Part shown: in pieces, positions 17,590 to 27,000 of the stretch
Layout of the letters: the number at the start of each line of letters is the position of its first letter
How positions within the stretch are numbered: the first letter of the stretch is position 1
Source: Glaciihabitans sp. INWT7
GTDB taxonomy: Bacteria > Actinomycetota > Actinomycetes > Actinomycetales > Microbacteriaceae
NCBI RefSeq assembly: GCF_014217685.1
Contig: NZ_CP043653.1
Coordinates: 2,236,419 to 2,300,418 of the forward strand
Reading direction: 5' to 3'
DNA length: 64,000 bases
Program-made: the position numbers and the translations under genes
The notes under the pieces: generated by a model
The model's database searches: none
Told to the model about the DNA's origin: nothing
Seen by the model: the letters and a program-made list of their open reading frames with translations, nothing else

Positions 17590-17885
17590 TTGATCTTCCA
17601 ACAGTGCAGGTGCCAGTGTCGGCGGGCCGCCAGGTCTTCCGCCTCGCCCATCAGCCCATCCGCCCGCCAGGCCACGAGGTGAGCGGTTCCGGGGGCGATG
17701 TCGAGTCCGCAGCCCGGGCAGGTATAGGTCTTGCTCGCGGATGCGGCGGAAATCGATTGCACATTCCACAGGCCGTCGCGGCGGGACTCCGTGCGCAGGC
17801 TGCCGAAGAGAGCCCGCGAGATGTCGTAAGCCTCGTCATCCGCTCCCCCGGAGCGCGGTCCACGGGGGCGGTTCGAGCGGGGCAT
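17586..17885 (-). CDS. Small conserved protein with Cys/His zinc site
   Basis: The product is 99 residues. The basic N-terminus (MPRSNRPRGPR) is followed by a C-terminal half with CPGCG and then HWHLHCW, a likely CxxC...HxxC zinc-binding knuckle similar to HNH/McrA-like or zinc-ribbon folds. The nuclease catalytic Asn-His pair is not evident, so activity is not claimed. It overlaps the downstream hydrolase by four bases. The ATG is preceded by a -10 box at six-base spacing. Confidence 0.8.
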   Translation of the reverse strand: MPRSNRPRGPRSGGADDEAYDISRALFGSLRTESRRDGLWNVQSISAASASKTYTCPGCGLDIAPGTAHLVAWRADGLMGEAEDLAARRHWHLHCWKIK

Positions 17886-17897
17886 GATTCAACCCTA
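17883..17897 (-). promoter_or_regulatory. Leaderless-type promoter of zinc-site gene and hydrolase
   Basis: TAGGGT (17892-17897), then TGAATC, then the ATG (17883-17885). No Shine-Dalgarno is present. Confidence 0.55.
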
Positions 17898-17923
17898 ACC
17901 AGTGCCGAGGCCCGCGGCGGCCC

Positions 17924-19708
17924 TTACGACCCGCTCGGATTGTCGATCTGCTCGAGCCTGGTCTCTTCGAGATCCAGCATGGCCTGCGCGCGGGAGAGGA
18001 TGCGTGAGGCATAGGTTCCGGCGCTGCGCGCGTCGAGGAGCGCCTCCCGCTCTGCCCTCAGCACTTCGCGTCGCAGAGTTCGATACTGCTGATGCGGAGA
18101 ATTCACGAGCGCATCGGCACCCGCGCCGTGCTCGGCGCGTTCCCACGCCGATTCTGCACCGAGCAGGGTGTCGTGACGAACCCGCTCGATGACCTCCGGG
18201 TCCACGACGTCGTCGCCCGGCAATTCGAGCCGCGGGCTCTCCAACACCGACACCCCGGCCTCGCTCATCGCGTCGAGAAGTGTCGCGAGCTCCCGACGGT
18301 CGGCGGCCCGGTCCGTGCCGCGGATGCCGCTGACGCGGATCAGCCAGGGAAGGGTGCCACCCTGCAGCAGCAGTGTCGTGATCGCCACGGTGAAGGCCAC
18401 GAGAATGAGCTGCTCCCGGTAGGGGAAACTGCCGTCGGCGGGCAGCGATTGCGCCGCAGCGAGCGTGACGACCCCGCGCATCCCCGACCAGGACAGGATG
18501 ACTCCGCCCTTCCATCCGAAGCCCTCTTCACGTAATTGCGTGAGGTCTGTCGCGCGACGGTTGTAGACCCTGGTGGCGCGCTGCCGGCTGCGCTCGAGCC
18601 GGGCATCCTGGCTGGCTCGGCCCCTCACCCGTTCGATGGCCTGGGCGAAACGTCGGTTTCTGCGCTCCTTGTGCTCGTTGTGGCGCTGGAGCCACCACAG
18701 CAATGGGCCGACGAAGAGGAATCGGATGCCGATGATGACCGCGGTCATCAGCAGTCCGACATAGACGGAATCGATGGCGGGGAACAGCTTGGGATCCACC
18801 GATTCCACGATCCGGCGGATCTGCAGCCCCATGAGCAGGAAGACCCCGTTCTCCACGACGAACTGCGCCGTGCGCCAATTGAGCCGCTCGCTGATGCGCG
18901 CCTGCGGGGTGAAGTGGCGCGCGCTGCTGTGGCCGGCATACAGACCGGCGACCACGACGGCAAGCACTCCCGATGCGCCGAGCTCTTCGGCCGGGATGAA
19001 CGCGATGAACGGCACGGCGAAAGAGATCGCAGTGTCGAGCACCGGGTCCCGCAGCTTCGACCGCAGGAACACCGTTACGAAGCCGATCACGAGGCCGACG
19101 ACGATGGCCACGACCACCGCGAAGCCGAAGTCGCTGATCACTCCCCCGATATTGACGGTGGTGACCCCGGCGACGATCGCCGAGGCGGCCGCGACGGCCG
19201 ACCGCAGCAGCACGAGCGCTGTCGCGTCATTGACCAGGCTCTCTCCCTCGAGAATCGTGATCAGCCGAGGAGGAAGCCCGAGCCGCTTTCCCAGCGACGT
19301 GGCGGCGACGGCATCCGTCGGGCTGATGACCGCACCGAGCGCCACGGCAGCGGCGAAATTGAGGTCGGGGAAGATCAGGTAGAGCAGCGAGCCGGTGATG
19401 AAAGCGGATGCGACCACGAGCAGCACCGACAGCGCGGAGATCGTGTTCAGGTTGCGCCGGAAGTCGACGAGGGGCACGTTGATCGCCGCGGCATACAGCA
19501 GCGGGGGCAAGAGGCCGACGAGGATGACCTCGGGGGGAAGTGCGAAGTCGGCCGGAAACCCCGGAAGGTAGCTCCCACCGATGCCGAGCACCACCAGGAT
19601 GAGGGGCGAGGCTACCCCCAGCTTCTTCGAGAAGGCCGCGACGACGACAATGGTGACGATGCCGATGACTCCCAGCGCGGCGAACTGGGCGAATTGCGGG
19701 GAGTCCAT
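17924..19708 (-). CDS. CPA1-family Na+/H+ antiporter
   Basis: The product is about 594 residues. It exchanges Na+ (or K+) for protons across the membrane. About twelve transmembrane segments occupy residues 10-420. The signature motifs GAVISPTDAVA (with the ion-binding Asp) and GESLVNDATALVL are both present. The hydrophilic C-terminal part (about 455-594) is charged and helical, as in NhaP/YjcE-type exchangers. ATG 19706-19708 is preferred over a TTG one codon upstream because the -10 box sits exactly six bases before it. It is a monocistronic gene on the minus strand. Confidence 0.93.
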   Translation of the reverse strand: MDSPQFAQFAALGVIGIVTIVVVAAFSKKLGVASPLILVVLGIGGSYLPGFPADFALPPEVILVGLLPPLLYAAAINVPLVDFRRNLNTISALSVLLVVASAFITGSLLYLIFPDLNFAAAVALGAVISPTDAVAATSLGKRLGLPPRLITILEGESLVNDATALVLLRSAVAAASAIVAGVTTVNIGGVISDFGFAVVVAIVVGLVIGFVTVFLRSKLRDPVLDTAISFAVPFIAFIPAEELGASGVLAVVVAGLYAGHSSARHFTPQARISERLNWRTAQFVVENGVFLLMGLQIRRIVESVDPKLFPAIDSVYVGLLMTAVIIGIRFLFVGPLLWWLQRHNEHKERRNRRFAQAIERVRGRASQDARLERSRQRATRVYNRRATDLTQLREEGFGWKGGVILSWSGMRGVVTLAAAQSLPADGSFPYREQLILVAFTVAITTLLLQGGTLPWLIRVSGIRGTDRAADRRELATLLDAMSEAGVSVLESPRLELPGDDVVDPEVIERVRHDTLLGAESAWERAEHGAGADALVNSPHQQYRTLRREVLRAEREALLDARSAGTYASRILSRAQAMLDLEETRLEQIDNPSGS

Positions 19709-19720
19709 CAAGCCATTTTA
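19706..19720 (-). promoter_or_regulatory. Leaderless-type promoter of the Na+/H+ antiporter
   Basis: TAAAAT (19715-19720), then GGCTTG, then the ATG (19706-19708). This decides the start codon. Confidence 0.55.
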
Positions 19721-19748
19721 CCGGCGCAGACGGGGCTTTCAGAGCGGG

Positions 19749-20381
19749 TCAGTACCAGCCCGTTGACTGACTGTGGCCCCACGCGCCACAGGGAGTGCCG
19801 TAGCGAGCCGCGATGTAGCCGAGCCCCCAGGAGATCTGGGTGGCGGGGTTGGTGGCCCAGTCGGCGCCCGCAGAGGCCATCTTGGATCCCGGGAGCGCCT
19901 GGGGGATGCCGTAGGCACCGCTCGGGTTGGCCGCGTACACGTTCCAGTGCGACTCTCGGTTGAACAGTGCGACGAGGCAGGCGAACTGGTCTTCGCCCCA
20001 CCCGCGAGCGAGAACCATGTCGTGGCCGATGGCCTGGGCCGAACCCGGATCCGGCGTTCCGACGGCCGGTGCCCCGGCGGCCCGCACGACGATGACCGGC
20101 TCTTTCTTCTTCTCGGTGACCTTGTAGCTGTCGCGGACGACCGTGGCCCGCGTGACATCTGCGATCTCCAGGGTCTGCACGGGTCCCTTGGACGTCTGGG
20201 TCGCGGCGAAGGAATTCTGCACCTGGTCGGGGGCGATCGTGAGAGCCAGGATCAGGCCGGCCGCGGCGAGGAAGGAGAAGATCGGCAGGAGTCGACGTGT
20301 GCGCAATTGGTGCCCCTGAGCAGCGACCCCGGCTCGACGTGATGCGGCCTGGGGCGAGGAATCCTGCGATCGCCTACCCAT
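19749..20381 (-). CDS. Secreted/anchored lytic transglycosylase-like protein
   Basis: The product is 210 residues. A basic cytoplasmic tail (1-30) precedes one hydrophobic helix (about 33-52), which acts as a signal anchor or uncleaved signal. A linker region follows, then a C-terminal lysozyme-like SLT domain (about 120-210) with the catalytic Glu in FNRESHW and the helix SGAYGIPQALPGSKM. This small form is like the actinobacterial aggregation-promoting-factor/resuscitation-type transglycosylases. It probably cleaves peptidoglycan glycan strands in the wall. TAAACT lies nine bases before the ATG, so the transcript leader would be very short. Confidence 0.88.
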   Translation of the reverse strand: MGRRSQDSSPQAASRRAGVAAQGHQLRTRRLLPIFSFLAAAGLILALTIAPDQVQNSFAATQTSKGPVQTLEIADVTRATVVRDSYKVTEKKKEPVIVVRAAGAPAVGTPDPGSAQAIGHDMVLARGWGEDQFACLVALFNRESHWNVYAANPSGAYGIPQALPGSKMASAGADWATNPATQISWGLGYIAARYGTPCGAWGHSQSTGWY

Positions 20382-20427
20382 AGAAAGAAGAGTTTAGCCG
20401 ACGGGATGGCAAAAAGCCCATCCGCGG

Positions 20428-20979
20428 TCAGCGGACCGCCAGCATCACGTTGACGACGGCGTCGAGAAGCAGGTCTACCTGCGCCTCGCGGTAGCCGCCC
20501 TTCTTGGGGCGGAAGGCCACGGTGCGCACCTCGTCGATGCTCATCGGACGACCATCCTGGAAGTAGTTGGTGAGGCGGGTGGCGAAGGCATCCACATCGG
20601 CCCGGTGATAGCCGTTCGCGAGGAATCCCACCCGGTCGAAGCGGTGGCCGACCGGTCGGGCGAGTCGATCGAGGATCTCCCGCGCGATGGTGCGGGCCTC
20701 GGTGTACCACGCCTCGTCCCCGCGGTCCTGAATGGCGCGCTCCCGCTCTCGGCTGGCGAAGGCATCTTCGAGGCGCTCCAGCGCCGCATCGACGTGAGAA
20801 GGCGAGTAGCCGCCCTTCTCCAACGTGAAGGCCATGCGGCGGATGTTCGTGGCGTTCACCACCGTCGGCTCGGTCGAGTCGGCGGAGTAGGCGCGACGCG
20901 CCTCCTCGAGGAAGTCTTCGACCTGGTCGACGCTGTAGCCGCGGCGGGACTTGCGGATGCGGGGGAACGTTGTACTCAC
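20428..20979 (-). CDS. DivIVA domain-containing protein
   Basis: The product is 183 residues. It contains several copies of the short DivIVA motif: FPRIRKSRRGYSVDQVEDFL at the start, then MAFTLEKGGYSPSHVDAAL, VGFLANGYHRADVDAF and VAFRPKKGGYREAQVDLLL. The short tail contains no long coiled coil. It therefore looks like a set of tandem DivIVA-head repeats, not a full Wag31 scaffold. It may bind the membrane or partner proteins at division sites (inference). The GTG start has a weak CACAAT -10-like box six bases upstream. Confidence 0.87.
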   Translation of the reverse strand: MSTTFPRIRKSRRGYSVDQVEDFLEEARRAYSADSTEPTVVNATNIRRMAFTLEKGGYSPSHVDAALERLEDAFASRERERAIQDRGDEAWYTEARTIAREILDRLARPVGHRFDRVGFLANGYHRADVDAFATRLTNYFQDGRPMSIDEVRTVAFRPKKGGYREAQVDLLLDAVVNVMLAVR

Positions 20980-21014
20980 GCGACCATTGTGCCTTACCCG
21001 TCAGGCGAAATCGG

Positions 21015-21995
21015 TCAGCTGAAGATCACGAACAGCACGTAGGCCGCTGCCGCGCTCGGCAGGATCGAGTCGAGCCGGTCGAGGAAGCCGCCATGGCCGG
21101 GGAGCCAGGTGCTGATGTCTTTGATGCCGAGGTCGCGCTTGATGAGCGACTCGGTGAGGTCACCGATCGTGCCGGTGAACACCATGACCGCGCCGAAGAT
21201 CAGGCCGAACCACCACGGCTCCTGGAGCATGAAGACGGAGACGATCACGCCGGCGACGAGGGCGGTGAGCACCGATCCGGCGAAACCCTCCCAGGTCTTC
21301 TTCGGGCTGATGCGGGGCGCCATGGGATGTTTCCCGAACAGGAGGCCCGAGGCGTAGGCCCCGATATCCACGGAGATCACCACGAGCAGGAAGGCGAGGG
21401 CCCACCACTCTCCACCCTTCTGCGCGGCGAGAAGCACGGCGAAGCTACCGAGGAACGGCACATAGACCTGGACGAAGGTGCCGGCCGCGACATCCTTCCA
21501 CAGGTCCTGGGCGTTGGCCTTGTGGTGCTTGCCGAGACTCTCGGCCAGTCGCCAGACGGCCACGAAGACGATGCCGCCGAGCACGACGAGCCACCGGCAC
21601 TGATCTTCGAGGTAGAAGGCGGCCGGCACCGAAGCGAGCCCCGCGACGACGCTGGGCCAGCGGGGAACGTCGCGACCCGCGAACCGCAGAGCACTCGCGA
21701 GCTCGAAGGTCGTGAACGCGATCAACGCGCCCGTGAAGATCATGAAGAGCGCCTTGATGAAGATGAGGCTGCCGATGAGCAACACGCCGAGCCCCACCCC
21801 GATGAGGATGGCGAGCGGCAGGTTGCGACCGGTGCGCGCCTCGATCTTCACCGTCGTGGCATCGATCTGCGCCCGCGTCGCCGCAACCTGCGCCTTGAAC
21901 TCTTCTTCGAGCACGTGAGCGCGCGCCTCGATCTCGTCGCGCTTGGTTCGACCGCGACTCTTCTTCGCGGGAGCTCCCTCGGCTGGCTCAGTCAT
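21015..21995 (-). CDS. cdsA: Phosphatidate cytidylyltransferase
   Basis: The product is 326 residues. It makes CDP-diacylglycerol from phosphatidic acid and CTP for phospholipid synthesis. The soluble, charged N-terminus (about 1-50, with coiled-coil character) is longer than in E. coli CdsA. About eight membrane helices follow. The family signature is present near the C-terminus: SPKKTWEGFAGS and GDLTESLIKRDLGIKD...HGGFLDRLDS. The ATG follows the frr stop directly (TGAATG), so the two are co-transcribed. Confidence 0.96.
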   Translation of the reverse strand: MTEPAEGAPAKKSRGRTKRDEIEARAHVLEEEFKAQVAATRAQIDATTVKIEARTGRNLPLAILIGVGLGVLLIGSLIFIKALFMIFTGALIAFTTFELASALRFAGRDVPRWPSVVAGLASVPAAFYLEDQCRWLVVLGGIVFVAVWRLAESLGKHHKANAQDLWKDVAAGTFVQVYVPFLGSFAVLLAAQKGGEWWALAFLLVVISVDIGAYASGLLFGKHPMAPRISPKKTWEGFAGSVLTALVAGVIVSVFMLQEPWWFGLIFGAVMVFTGTIGDLTESLIKRDLGIKDISTWLPGHGGFLDRLDSILPSAAAAYVLFVIFS

Positions 21996-22550
21996 TCAAA
22001 CCTCGAGCAGCTCGGCTTCCTTCTTCTTCAGGGCATCCTCGATCGCGTCGATGTGCGTCTTCGTCACCGACTCGAGCTCCTTCTCACCCCTGGCCACTTC
22101 GTCGTCGCCGACCTCGGACTTGAGAGCGTCCAGGTCGTCCTTGGCCTTGCGACGGATGTTGCGGATCGAGACCTTGGAATCCTCGCCCTTGGCGCGCACG
22201 ATCTTCACGAACTCGCGGCGACGTTCCTCGGTGAGTTCCGGCAGCGTCGCGCGGATGATTGTGCCGTCGTTGCCCACGTTCGCCCCGAGGTTCGGCGCGG
22301 TGGCGATCGCACGCTCGATCTCCTTGAGGGCACCCTTGTCGTAGGGCGTGATCACGAGGGTGCGGGCTTCGGGGTTGTTCATCCCCGCGAGCTGGCCGAG
22401 CGGAGTCGGGGTGCCGTAGTAGTCCACGAGGATCTTCTGGAACAGAGCCGGGTTGGCGCGGCCGGTGCGCACGTTGCTGAAGTCGTCTTTCGCGGCTTCG
22501 ACGGACTTGTGCATCTTGTCTTTGGCTTCTGCCAGCACATCGGAAATCAC
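21996..22550 (-). CDS. frr: Ribosome recycling factor
   Basis: The product is 184 residues, the usual length. It splits post-termination ribosomes together with EF-G. The conserved [14 protein letters not shown] and the C-terminal [10 protein letters not shown] are present. The GTG start has AAGGAG about eight bases upstream. It lies between pyrH and cdsA in the standard bacterial order. Confidence 0.97.
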   Translation of the reverse strand: MISDVLAEAKDKMHKSVEAAKDDFSNVRTGRANPALFQKILVDYYGTPTPLGQLAGMNNPEARTLVITPYDKGALKEIERAIATAPNLGANVGNDGTIIRATLPELTEERRREFVKIVRAKGEDSKVSIRNIRRKAKDDLDALKSEVGDDEVARGEKELESVTKTHIDAIEDALKKKEAELLEV

Positions 22551-22618
22551 GAGAGGTCTCCTTCGAGGGGGATCGGACTTGTTTGAGTTTAGTTGGAGAC
22601 GCGTTTGCGCGAGACCAG

Positions 22619-23332
22619 CTAATTGGACACGAGGGTGCCGAGGCGATCGCCGCGGATGGCTGCGGTCACGTTGCCGTGCGGCTCCATACCGAAGACGACC
22701 ATGGGCATCTTGTTGTCCATGCAGAGGCTGAACGCCGTCGAGTCCACGACCTTGAGACCCTTGACGAGGGCCTCCTGGTACGTGACGTGCTCCAGCTTCT
22801 TCGCTTCGCTGTTGGTGCGAGGGTCGGAGTCGTACACGCCGTCCACTCCGTTCTTGGCCAGGAGCACGACATCCGCGCTGATCTCTAGGGCCCGCTGGGC
22901 TGCGACGGTGTCGGTGGAGAAGTAGGGCAGACCGGCGCCGGCGCCGAAGATGACGACCCGGCCCTTCTCCAGGTGACGCTCTGCGCGTCGTGGGATGTAC
23001 GGCTCGGCGACCTGGGTCATCGAGATGGCGGACTGCACGCGGGTCGCCGCCCCGGCCTGCTCGAGGAAGTCCTGCAGGGCGAGCGCGTTCATCACGGTGC
23101 CGAGCATGCCCATGTAGTCGGCCCGGCCACGGTCCATGCCGCGCTGGCTGAGTTCGGCTCCCCGGAAGAAGTTGCCGCCTCCGACGACGATGGCGACCTC
23201 GACATCCGTCGCCGCTGCCGCGATCTCCTTCGCAAGCGAACTGACCACGTCGGGATTGACACCGAGGGAGCCACCGCCGAAGGACTCTCCGGAGAGCTTC
23301 AGCAGAACCCGTCTCTTGCGCGCGTCTGTCAT
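22619..23332 (-). CDS. pyrH: UMP kinase
   Basis: The product is about 237 residues and converts UMP to UDP with ATP. It has the amino-acid-kinase fold: [13 protein letters not shown] at the N-terminus, [10 protein letters not shown], and the C-terminal [11 protein letters not shown]. The ATG (23330-23332) is preceded by GGAGCAGG. A longer upstream frame exists but has no ribosome site and lacks family conservation. It follows tsf across a terminator and leads into frr-cdsA. Confidence 0.97.
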   Translation of the reverse strand: MTDARKRRVLLKLSGESFGGGSLGVNPDVVSSLAKEIAAAATDVEVAIVVGGGNFFRGAELSQRGMDRGRADYMGMLGTVMNALALQDFLEQAGAATRVQSAISMTQVAEPYIPRRAERHLEKGRVVIFGAGAGLPYFSTDTVAAQRALEISADVVLLAKNGVDGVYDSDPRTNSEAKKLEHVTYQEALVKGLKVVDSTAFSLCMDNKMPMVVFGMEPHGNVTAAIRGDRLGTLVSN

Positions 23333-23495
23333 GCCTGCTCCTTCAGTTGTGGCCCTGTTCAGGCTACCGGATGGTCGGGCGGGCGCTGGGCGTGCACGGC
23401 GTTCTGGGTGTGCGTCGTCGTGCACAGTGCTTCGCGACGGTGCTCGATCGGATTCGACCTGGCGGCGTGCACACGCGCCCGGCCCGGGCACACAC

Positions 23496-23533
23496 GAAGG
23501 AGCCCGGACCGCGTACGCGATCCGGGCTCCTTC
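23496..23533 (-). terminator. Terminator between tsf and pyrH
   Basis: Perfect 13-bp arms GAAGGAGCCCGGA and TCCGGGCTCCTTC surround a 12-base loop that itself contains the palindrome CGCGTACGCG. It lies just downstream of the tsf stop. Confidence 0.8.
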
Positions 23534-23550
23534 GAGGTGTTGCAGGAGGG

Positions 23551-24378
23551 CTAGGCGCCGACCTTGAAGCGGGCGAACCCGGTAACGGTGAGGCCGGCAT
23601 CCTTCAGCACGGTGGCGACGGACTGCTTGTTGTCCCGTGCGTAGTCCTGCTCGGGCAGAACGACCTGCTTGAAGAAGCCGTTCACGCGACCCTCGATGAT
23701 CTTCGGAAGAGCTGCTTCCGGCTTGCCCTCGCCGCGGCCGATCTCCTCGACGATGCGACGCTCGGACTCGACCTGCTCGGCCGGAACCTCGTCGCGAGAC
23801 AGGTACAGCGGGTCGGCGAACGAGATGTGCTGCGCGATGCTGCGGGCGGTCTCTGCATCGTCACCCGAGTATCCGACGACCACGCCCACCTGCGGGGGCA
23901 GGTCCTTGTTGGTCTTGTGCAGGTACACGGCGAACTTCTCGCCCGAGATGACGGCAACGCGGCGCAGAACGATCTTCTCGCCGAGGATGGCGGCTTCGTT
24001 GCTGATCAGGTCGGCCACGGTCTCCGAGCCGACGGGGGCCGCGAGGCCCTCTTCGGGAGTGGATGCCCCGGCCGCGACGATCGCGTCGAGCACGGTCTCG
24101 CCCAGGGTCACGAACTTCGCGCCCTTCGCAACGAAATCGGTCTCGCAGGACAGCTCGATGAGCGTCGTGGTCGCGCCGTTCTCCTTCGCCGCGACGAGTC
24201 CCTCGCTGGTGGAGCGGTCGGCGCGCTTGGCGTTGCCCTTGGCACCCTTCAGGCGCAGCAGTTCGGTGGCCTTGTCGAGGTCACCGCCGGCTTCGACGAG
24301 AGCGTTCTTGGTTTCGACCATGCCGGTGCCGAGGCGCTCGCGCAGGGTCTTGAGGTCTTCAAGGCTGAAATCTGCCAT
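23551..24378 (-). CDS. tsf: Elongation factor Ts
   Basis: The product is 275 residues, the expected size. It is the nucleotide-exchange factor of EF-Tu. The N-terminal UBA-like domain has [19 protein letters not shown], and the core motif [14 protein letters not shown] is present. It lies downstream of rpsB in the standard rpsB-tsf pair and ends at a strong hairpin. Confidence 0.98.
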   Translation of the reverse strand: MADFSLEDLKTLRERLGTGMVETKNALVEAGGDLDKATELLRLKGAKGNAKRADRSTSEGLVAAKENGATTTLIELSCETDFVAKGAKFVTLGETVLDAIVAAGASTPEEGLAAPVGSETVADLISNEAAILGEKIVLRRVAVISGEKFAVYLHKTNKDLPPQVGVVVGYSGDDAETARSIAQHISFADPLYLSRDEVPAEQVESERRIVEEIGRGEGKPEAALPKIIEGRVNGFFKQVVLPEQDYARDNKQSVATVLKDAGLTVTGFARFKVGA

Positions 24379-24389
24379 GTCGGCTTCCT

Positions 24390-25520
24390 TTACTTCTTGG
24401 CGGCAGCAGGCTTTGCTGCAGCCGGCTTCGATGCGGCCGGCTTCTTGTCGGCCTTCTTGTCATCAGCGGTCTTGTCATTCGCGGTCTTGGCGTCGGCGGG
24501 GTGAGCCTTCTCGGCGTCAGTCGCTTCGGCCTCGATCTTGGCCTCGGCCTCCTCGTCGGAGACGACGTGGTGCTCGGGAACGATGGTCGCGTCAGCGGCG
24601 GCCTCGTGCTCGGCGACGACGGCATCCGCGTCGTTCTCTTCGACAGGAACCTCGGAGGCGATGACCTCGGCGACTGCCGCGGTGTTCGACTCGGTCGAGC
24701 CGACAAGGCCGTCGACGGCCTCGATCTTCTCGGCCTCGGTGGACGGGGTCTCGGATGCTCCGAGGAGTTCCGCTTCCCACTCGGCGAGAGGCTCGACGGC
24801 GGAGACGTTGCCCGTGCCCTCTTCGGCCTTCTGGTGGCGCTGGATGAGGCCCTCGGCCGCGGCATCCGCAATGATGCGGGTGAGCAGTCCGACGGAACGG
24901 ATGGCGTCGTCGTTACCCGGGATCGGGTACTGCACCTCATCGGGGTCGCAGTTGGTGTCGAGGATCGCGATGACCGGGATACCGAGCTTGTGCGCCTCGT
25001 CGATCGCGAGGTGCTCCTTCTTGGTGTCGACGATCCAGATCGCAGACGGGGTCTTCGTGAGGTTGCGGATTCCCCCGAGCGAACGCTGCAGCTTCACGAG
25101 CTCGCGACGCTGGATGAGCAGCTCCTTCTTGGTGTAGCCGCGCGTGGTGTCGTCGAAGTCGATCTCTTCGAGCTCCTTCATGCGGGCGAGACGCTTGGAG
25201 ACCGTCTGGAAGTTGGTGAGGAGGCCACCGAGCCAGCGCTGGTTGACGAAAGGCTGGCCGACGCGCTGCGCCTGCTCCGCGATCGAACCCTGAGCCTGCT
25301 TCTTGGTGCCGACGAAGAGGATGGTGCCCCCGTGGGCGACAGTCTCCTTGACGTAGTCATAGGTCTTGTCGATGTACTGCAACGACTGCTGCAGGTCGAT
25401 GATGTGGCTGCCCGAACGCTCGGTCAGGATGAAACGCTTCATCTTCGGGTTCCAGCGGCGGGTCTGGTGTCCGAAGTGCACGCCGCTGTCGAGCAGCTGG
25501 CGGATGGTTACAACGGCCAT
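24390..25520 (-). CDS. rpsB: 30S ribosomal protein S2 with long C-terminal extension
   Basis: The product is about 376 residues, of which roughly the first 250 are the conserved S2 protein ([44 protein letters not shown]). The ATG (25518-25520) has AAGGAG about seven bases upstream; the longer upstream frame is not used. The last 120 residues are an acidic Glu/Ala/Asp stretch ending in a Lys/Ala/Pro tail ([18 protein letters not shown]). Such extensions occur in Actinobacteria but this one is long. It is probably disordered and its role is unknown. Confidence 0.97.
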   Translation of the reverse strand: MAVVTIRQLLDSGVHFGHQTRRWNPKMKRFILTERSGSHIIDLQQSLQYIDKTYDYVKETVAHGGTILFVGTKKQAQGSIAEQAQRVGQPFVNQRWLGGLLTNFQTVSKRLARMKELEEIDFDDTTRGYTKKELLIQRRELVKLQRSLGGIRNLTKTPSAIWIVDTKKEHLAIDEAHKLGIPVIAILDTNCDPDEVQYPIPGNDDAIRSVGLLTRIIADAAAEGLIQRHQKAEEGTGNVSAVEPLAEWEAELLGASETPSTEAEKIEAVDGLVGSTESNTAAVAEVIASEVPVEENDADAVVAEHEAAADATIVPEHHVVSDEEAEAKIEAEATDAEKAHPADAKTANDKTADDKKADKKPAASKPAAAKPAAAKK

Positions 25521-25806
25521 GAGCCGTCTCCTTATCTGCGTCACACGCCCTTTCGGGCACGGCATGACGCTATTTCAGTTCGTTATGACCGCCGGTCGGC
25601 GGCCAATCCTGGTGCCCGGCACACGTCCGCCCGACCCGCTGATGCGAGTGGAGACTGGTGGAGGAGTGCCGCATCCGGGGATGCAGTGGGCACGCGTAGT
25701 CACCCCGCCAGAGCGGGATGCTTCGGAAAGTGTATCACCGGGTGGAGTTGATCCGCTCCCGTCCTCCCCCACGCTCCGGCCCGCCGTTCCACCCCCAGAC
25801 TGAGGG

Positions 25807-26394
25807 ATGCCGGCGCCGGCGCGCACTCTCCACGGAGATGCTGTTCGGGTGTTGTCCCCGTTCGCGGCCGCCCGGCCGACCCGGCTTAGTCGCCTGGTGA
25901 TCCTGAGTGTTCTGCTGTCGGCATCGGTCTCCCCCGTGCCGGCGGTGGCGCATGCCGCGGCGGGGGCGACTTTCGACTGGGCCTGGCCGGTGGCTGCACC
26001 CCACCCGATCGTGAGGCCGTTCATCGCACCGGCGACCCCCTATGCAGCCGGGCACCGGGGAATCGACATCGCCGCGGCGGAGGGGTCCTCAGTCACCGCA
26101 CCGACAGATGGTGTCGTGTATTTCGCGGGCGTTGTCGTCGATCGTCCCGTCCTCTCCATCCGGCATGCGGATGGTCTGGTCTCCAGCTACGAACCCGTCG
26201 AATCTGCGCTTCCGGCGGGCACTGCGATTGTTCGCGGGCAGCTCGTGGGACACGTTCTTTCCGGTCATTGCAGCCCCGCGTGCCTCCACTTCGGTGTTCG
26301 CCGCTACGGCGAGTATGTCTCGCCGCTCAACTATCTCGGGGGCATCCCGCCATCGGTGTTGCTGCCGACGAGAACACTGGCCCACCCGCCGTGA
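25807..26394 (+). CDS. M23 (LytM-type) peptidoglycan endopeptidase family protein
   Basis: The product is 195 residues from ATG 25807. GTG 25849, with GGAGA upstream, is an alternative that would give 181. A signal peptide (about 28-52, ending AHAAAGA) is followed by a compact LytM domain with GHRGIDIA (metal-binding His and Asp) and CLHFGVR (HxH-like second site). The canonical first HxxxD and the later His are visible, so it may be active. Members cut peptide cross-links in the wall or activate amidases. It is divergent from rpsB. Confidence 0.87.
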   Translation: MPAPARTLHGDAVRVLSPFAAARPTRLSRLVILSVLLSASVSPVPAVAHAAAGATFDWAWPVAAPHPIVRPFIAPATPYAAGHRGIDIAAAEGSSVTAPTDGVVYFAGVVVDRPVLSIRHADGLVSSYEPVESALPAGTAIVRGQLVGHVLSGHCSPACLHFGVRRYGEYVSPLNYLGGIPPSVLLPTRTLAHPP

Positions 26395-26411
26395 CGCCCG
26401 CCGACGATGAC

Positions 26412-26427
26412 TATCGTTGGAACAATG
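26412..26427 (+). promoter_or_regulatory. Leaderless-type promoter of the 26425 gene
   Basis: TATCGT (26412-26417), a seven-base spacer and the ATG (26425-26427). It favours this start over the in-frame ATG at 26407. Confidence 0.4.
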
Positions 26428-26781
26428 ATCAGCCGACGCGATGCCGCCCAGCGCCTCGATATCCCGCTCGAGATGGCCCGACGACATGACATCCCCGGCT
26501 GGATCTCGGAAGAGGATCTCGCGGCGCTCGAGACGGATCCGCCGGCGTGGCTGCTGCAGTCCCGGGCGAACCGCACGGGGCGGCGACCGGTCTGGATACA
26601 GCTGACGTGTGACTTCTGCGGACGCACCGAATCGGCACGCCCCAAGAAGTGGTGGCCGCAGTTCACCTACCTCAGCTGTTCGGACCACGACATCTGGGAT
26701 CTGCCCGAGCCGGCGGCCGGACTCGCGCGCCAGGAGTTCGATGAGATCGGCGGCGTCTTTGTCGGAGTCGTCGACAGCTGA
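26425..26781 (+). CDS. Hypothetical protein with Cys-rich centre
   Basis: The product is about 118 residues. The N-terminal 40 residues (MISRRDAAQRLDIPLEMARRH) look like a small helix-turn-helix or MerR/excisionase-like reading head. The middle holds TCDFCG and a later SCSDHD, giving a possible CxxC...C(H) zinc site. The C-terminus is acidic. It lies between the M23 peptidase gene and convergent xerC. No family is recognised and no function is claimed. An upstream in-frame ATG (26407) would add six residues. Confidence 0.65.
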   Translation: MISRRDAAQRLDIPLEMARRHDIPGWISEEDLAALETDPPAWLLQSRANRTGRRPVWIQLTCDFCGRTESARPKKWWPQFTYLSCSDHDIWDLPEPAAGLARQEFDEIGGVFVGVVDS

Positions 26782-27000
26782 GGCGGAGTCGAGCAGCGTC
26801 AGGTCCGTCGGAGCCGATCGGCCGCCGGGCCCTGGCGTGACCGCAGTGAGAGCCTGCGGGCATCCCTCGCAGACTGGCGTCAGCGGCGCGAATGCGTCGG
26901 GGCCACCAGCTGGTGGCGCACGCCGTAATCTGCCCGAGGGCGTATTCCGCGACCCGGAGAGCGCCCCATGGCGCACGCCGCCCTCAGGCACACGCCGGCG

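Noticed and set aside
20404-20423. Terminator hairpin of the DivIVA-domain gene
   Set aside because: GGATGG/CCATCC pairs exist, but the T run is in the loop and not after the stem. Too weak to list.
25575-26024. 149-codon minus-strand frame upstream of rpsB
   Set aside because: It covers the rpsB promoter region and is antisense to the M23 peptidase. It lacks coding features.
26782-27000. Possible small gene between the 26425 gene and xerC
   Set aside because: Several overlapping short frames exist, but none has a ribosome site, promoter or recognisable composition.
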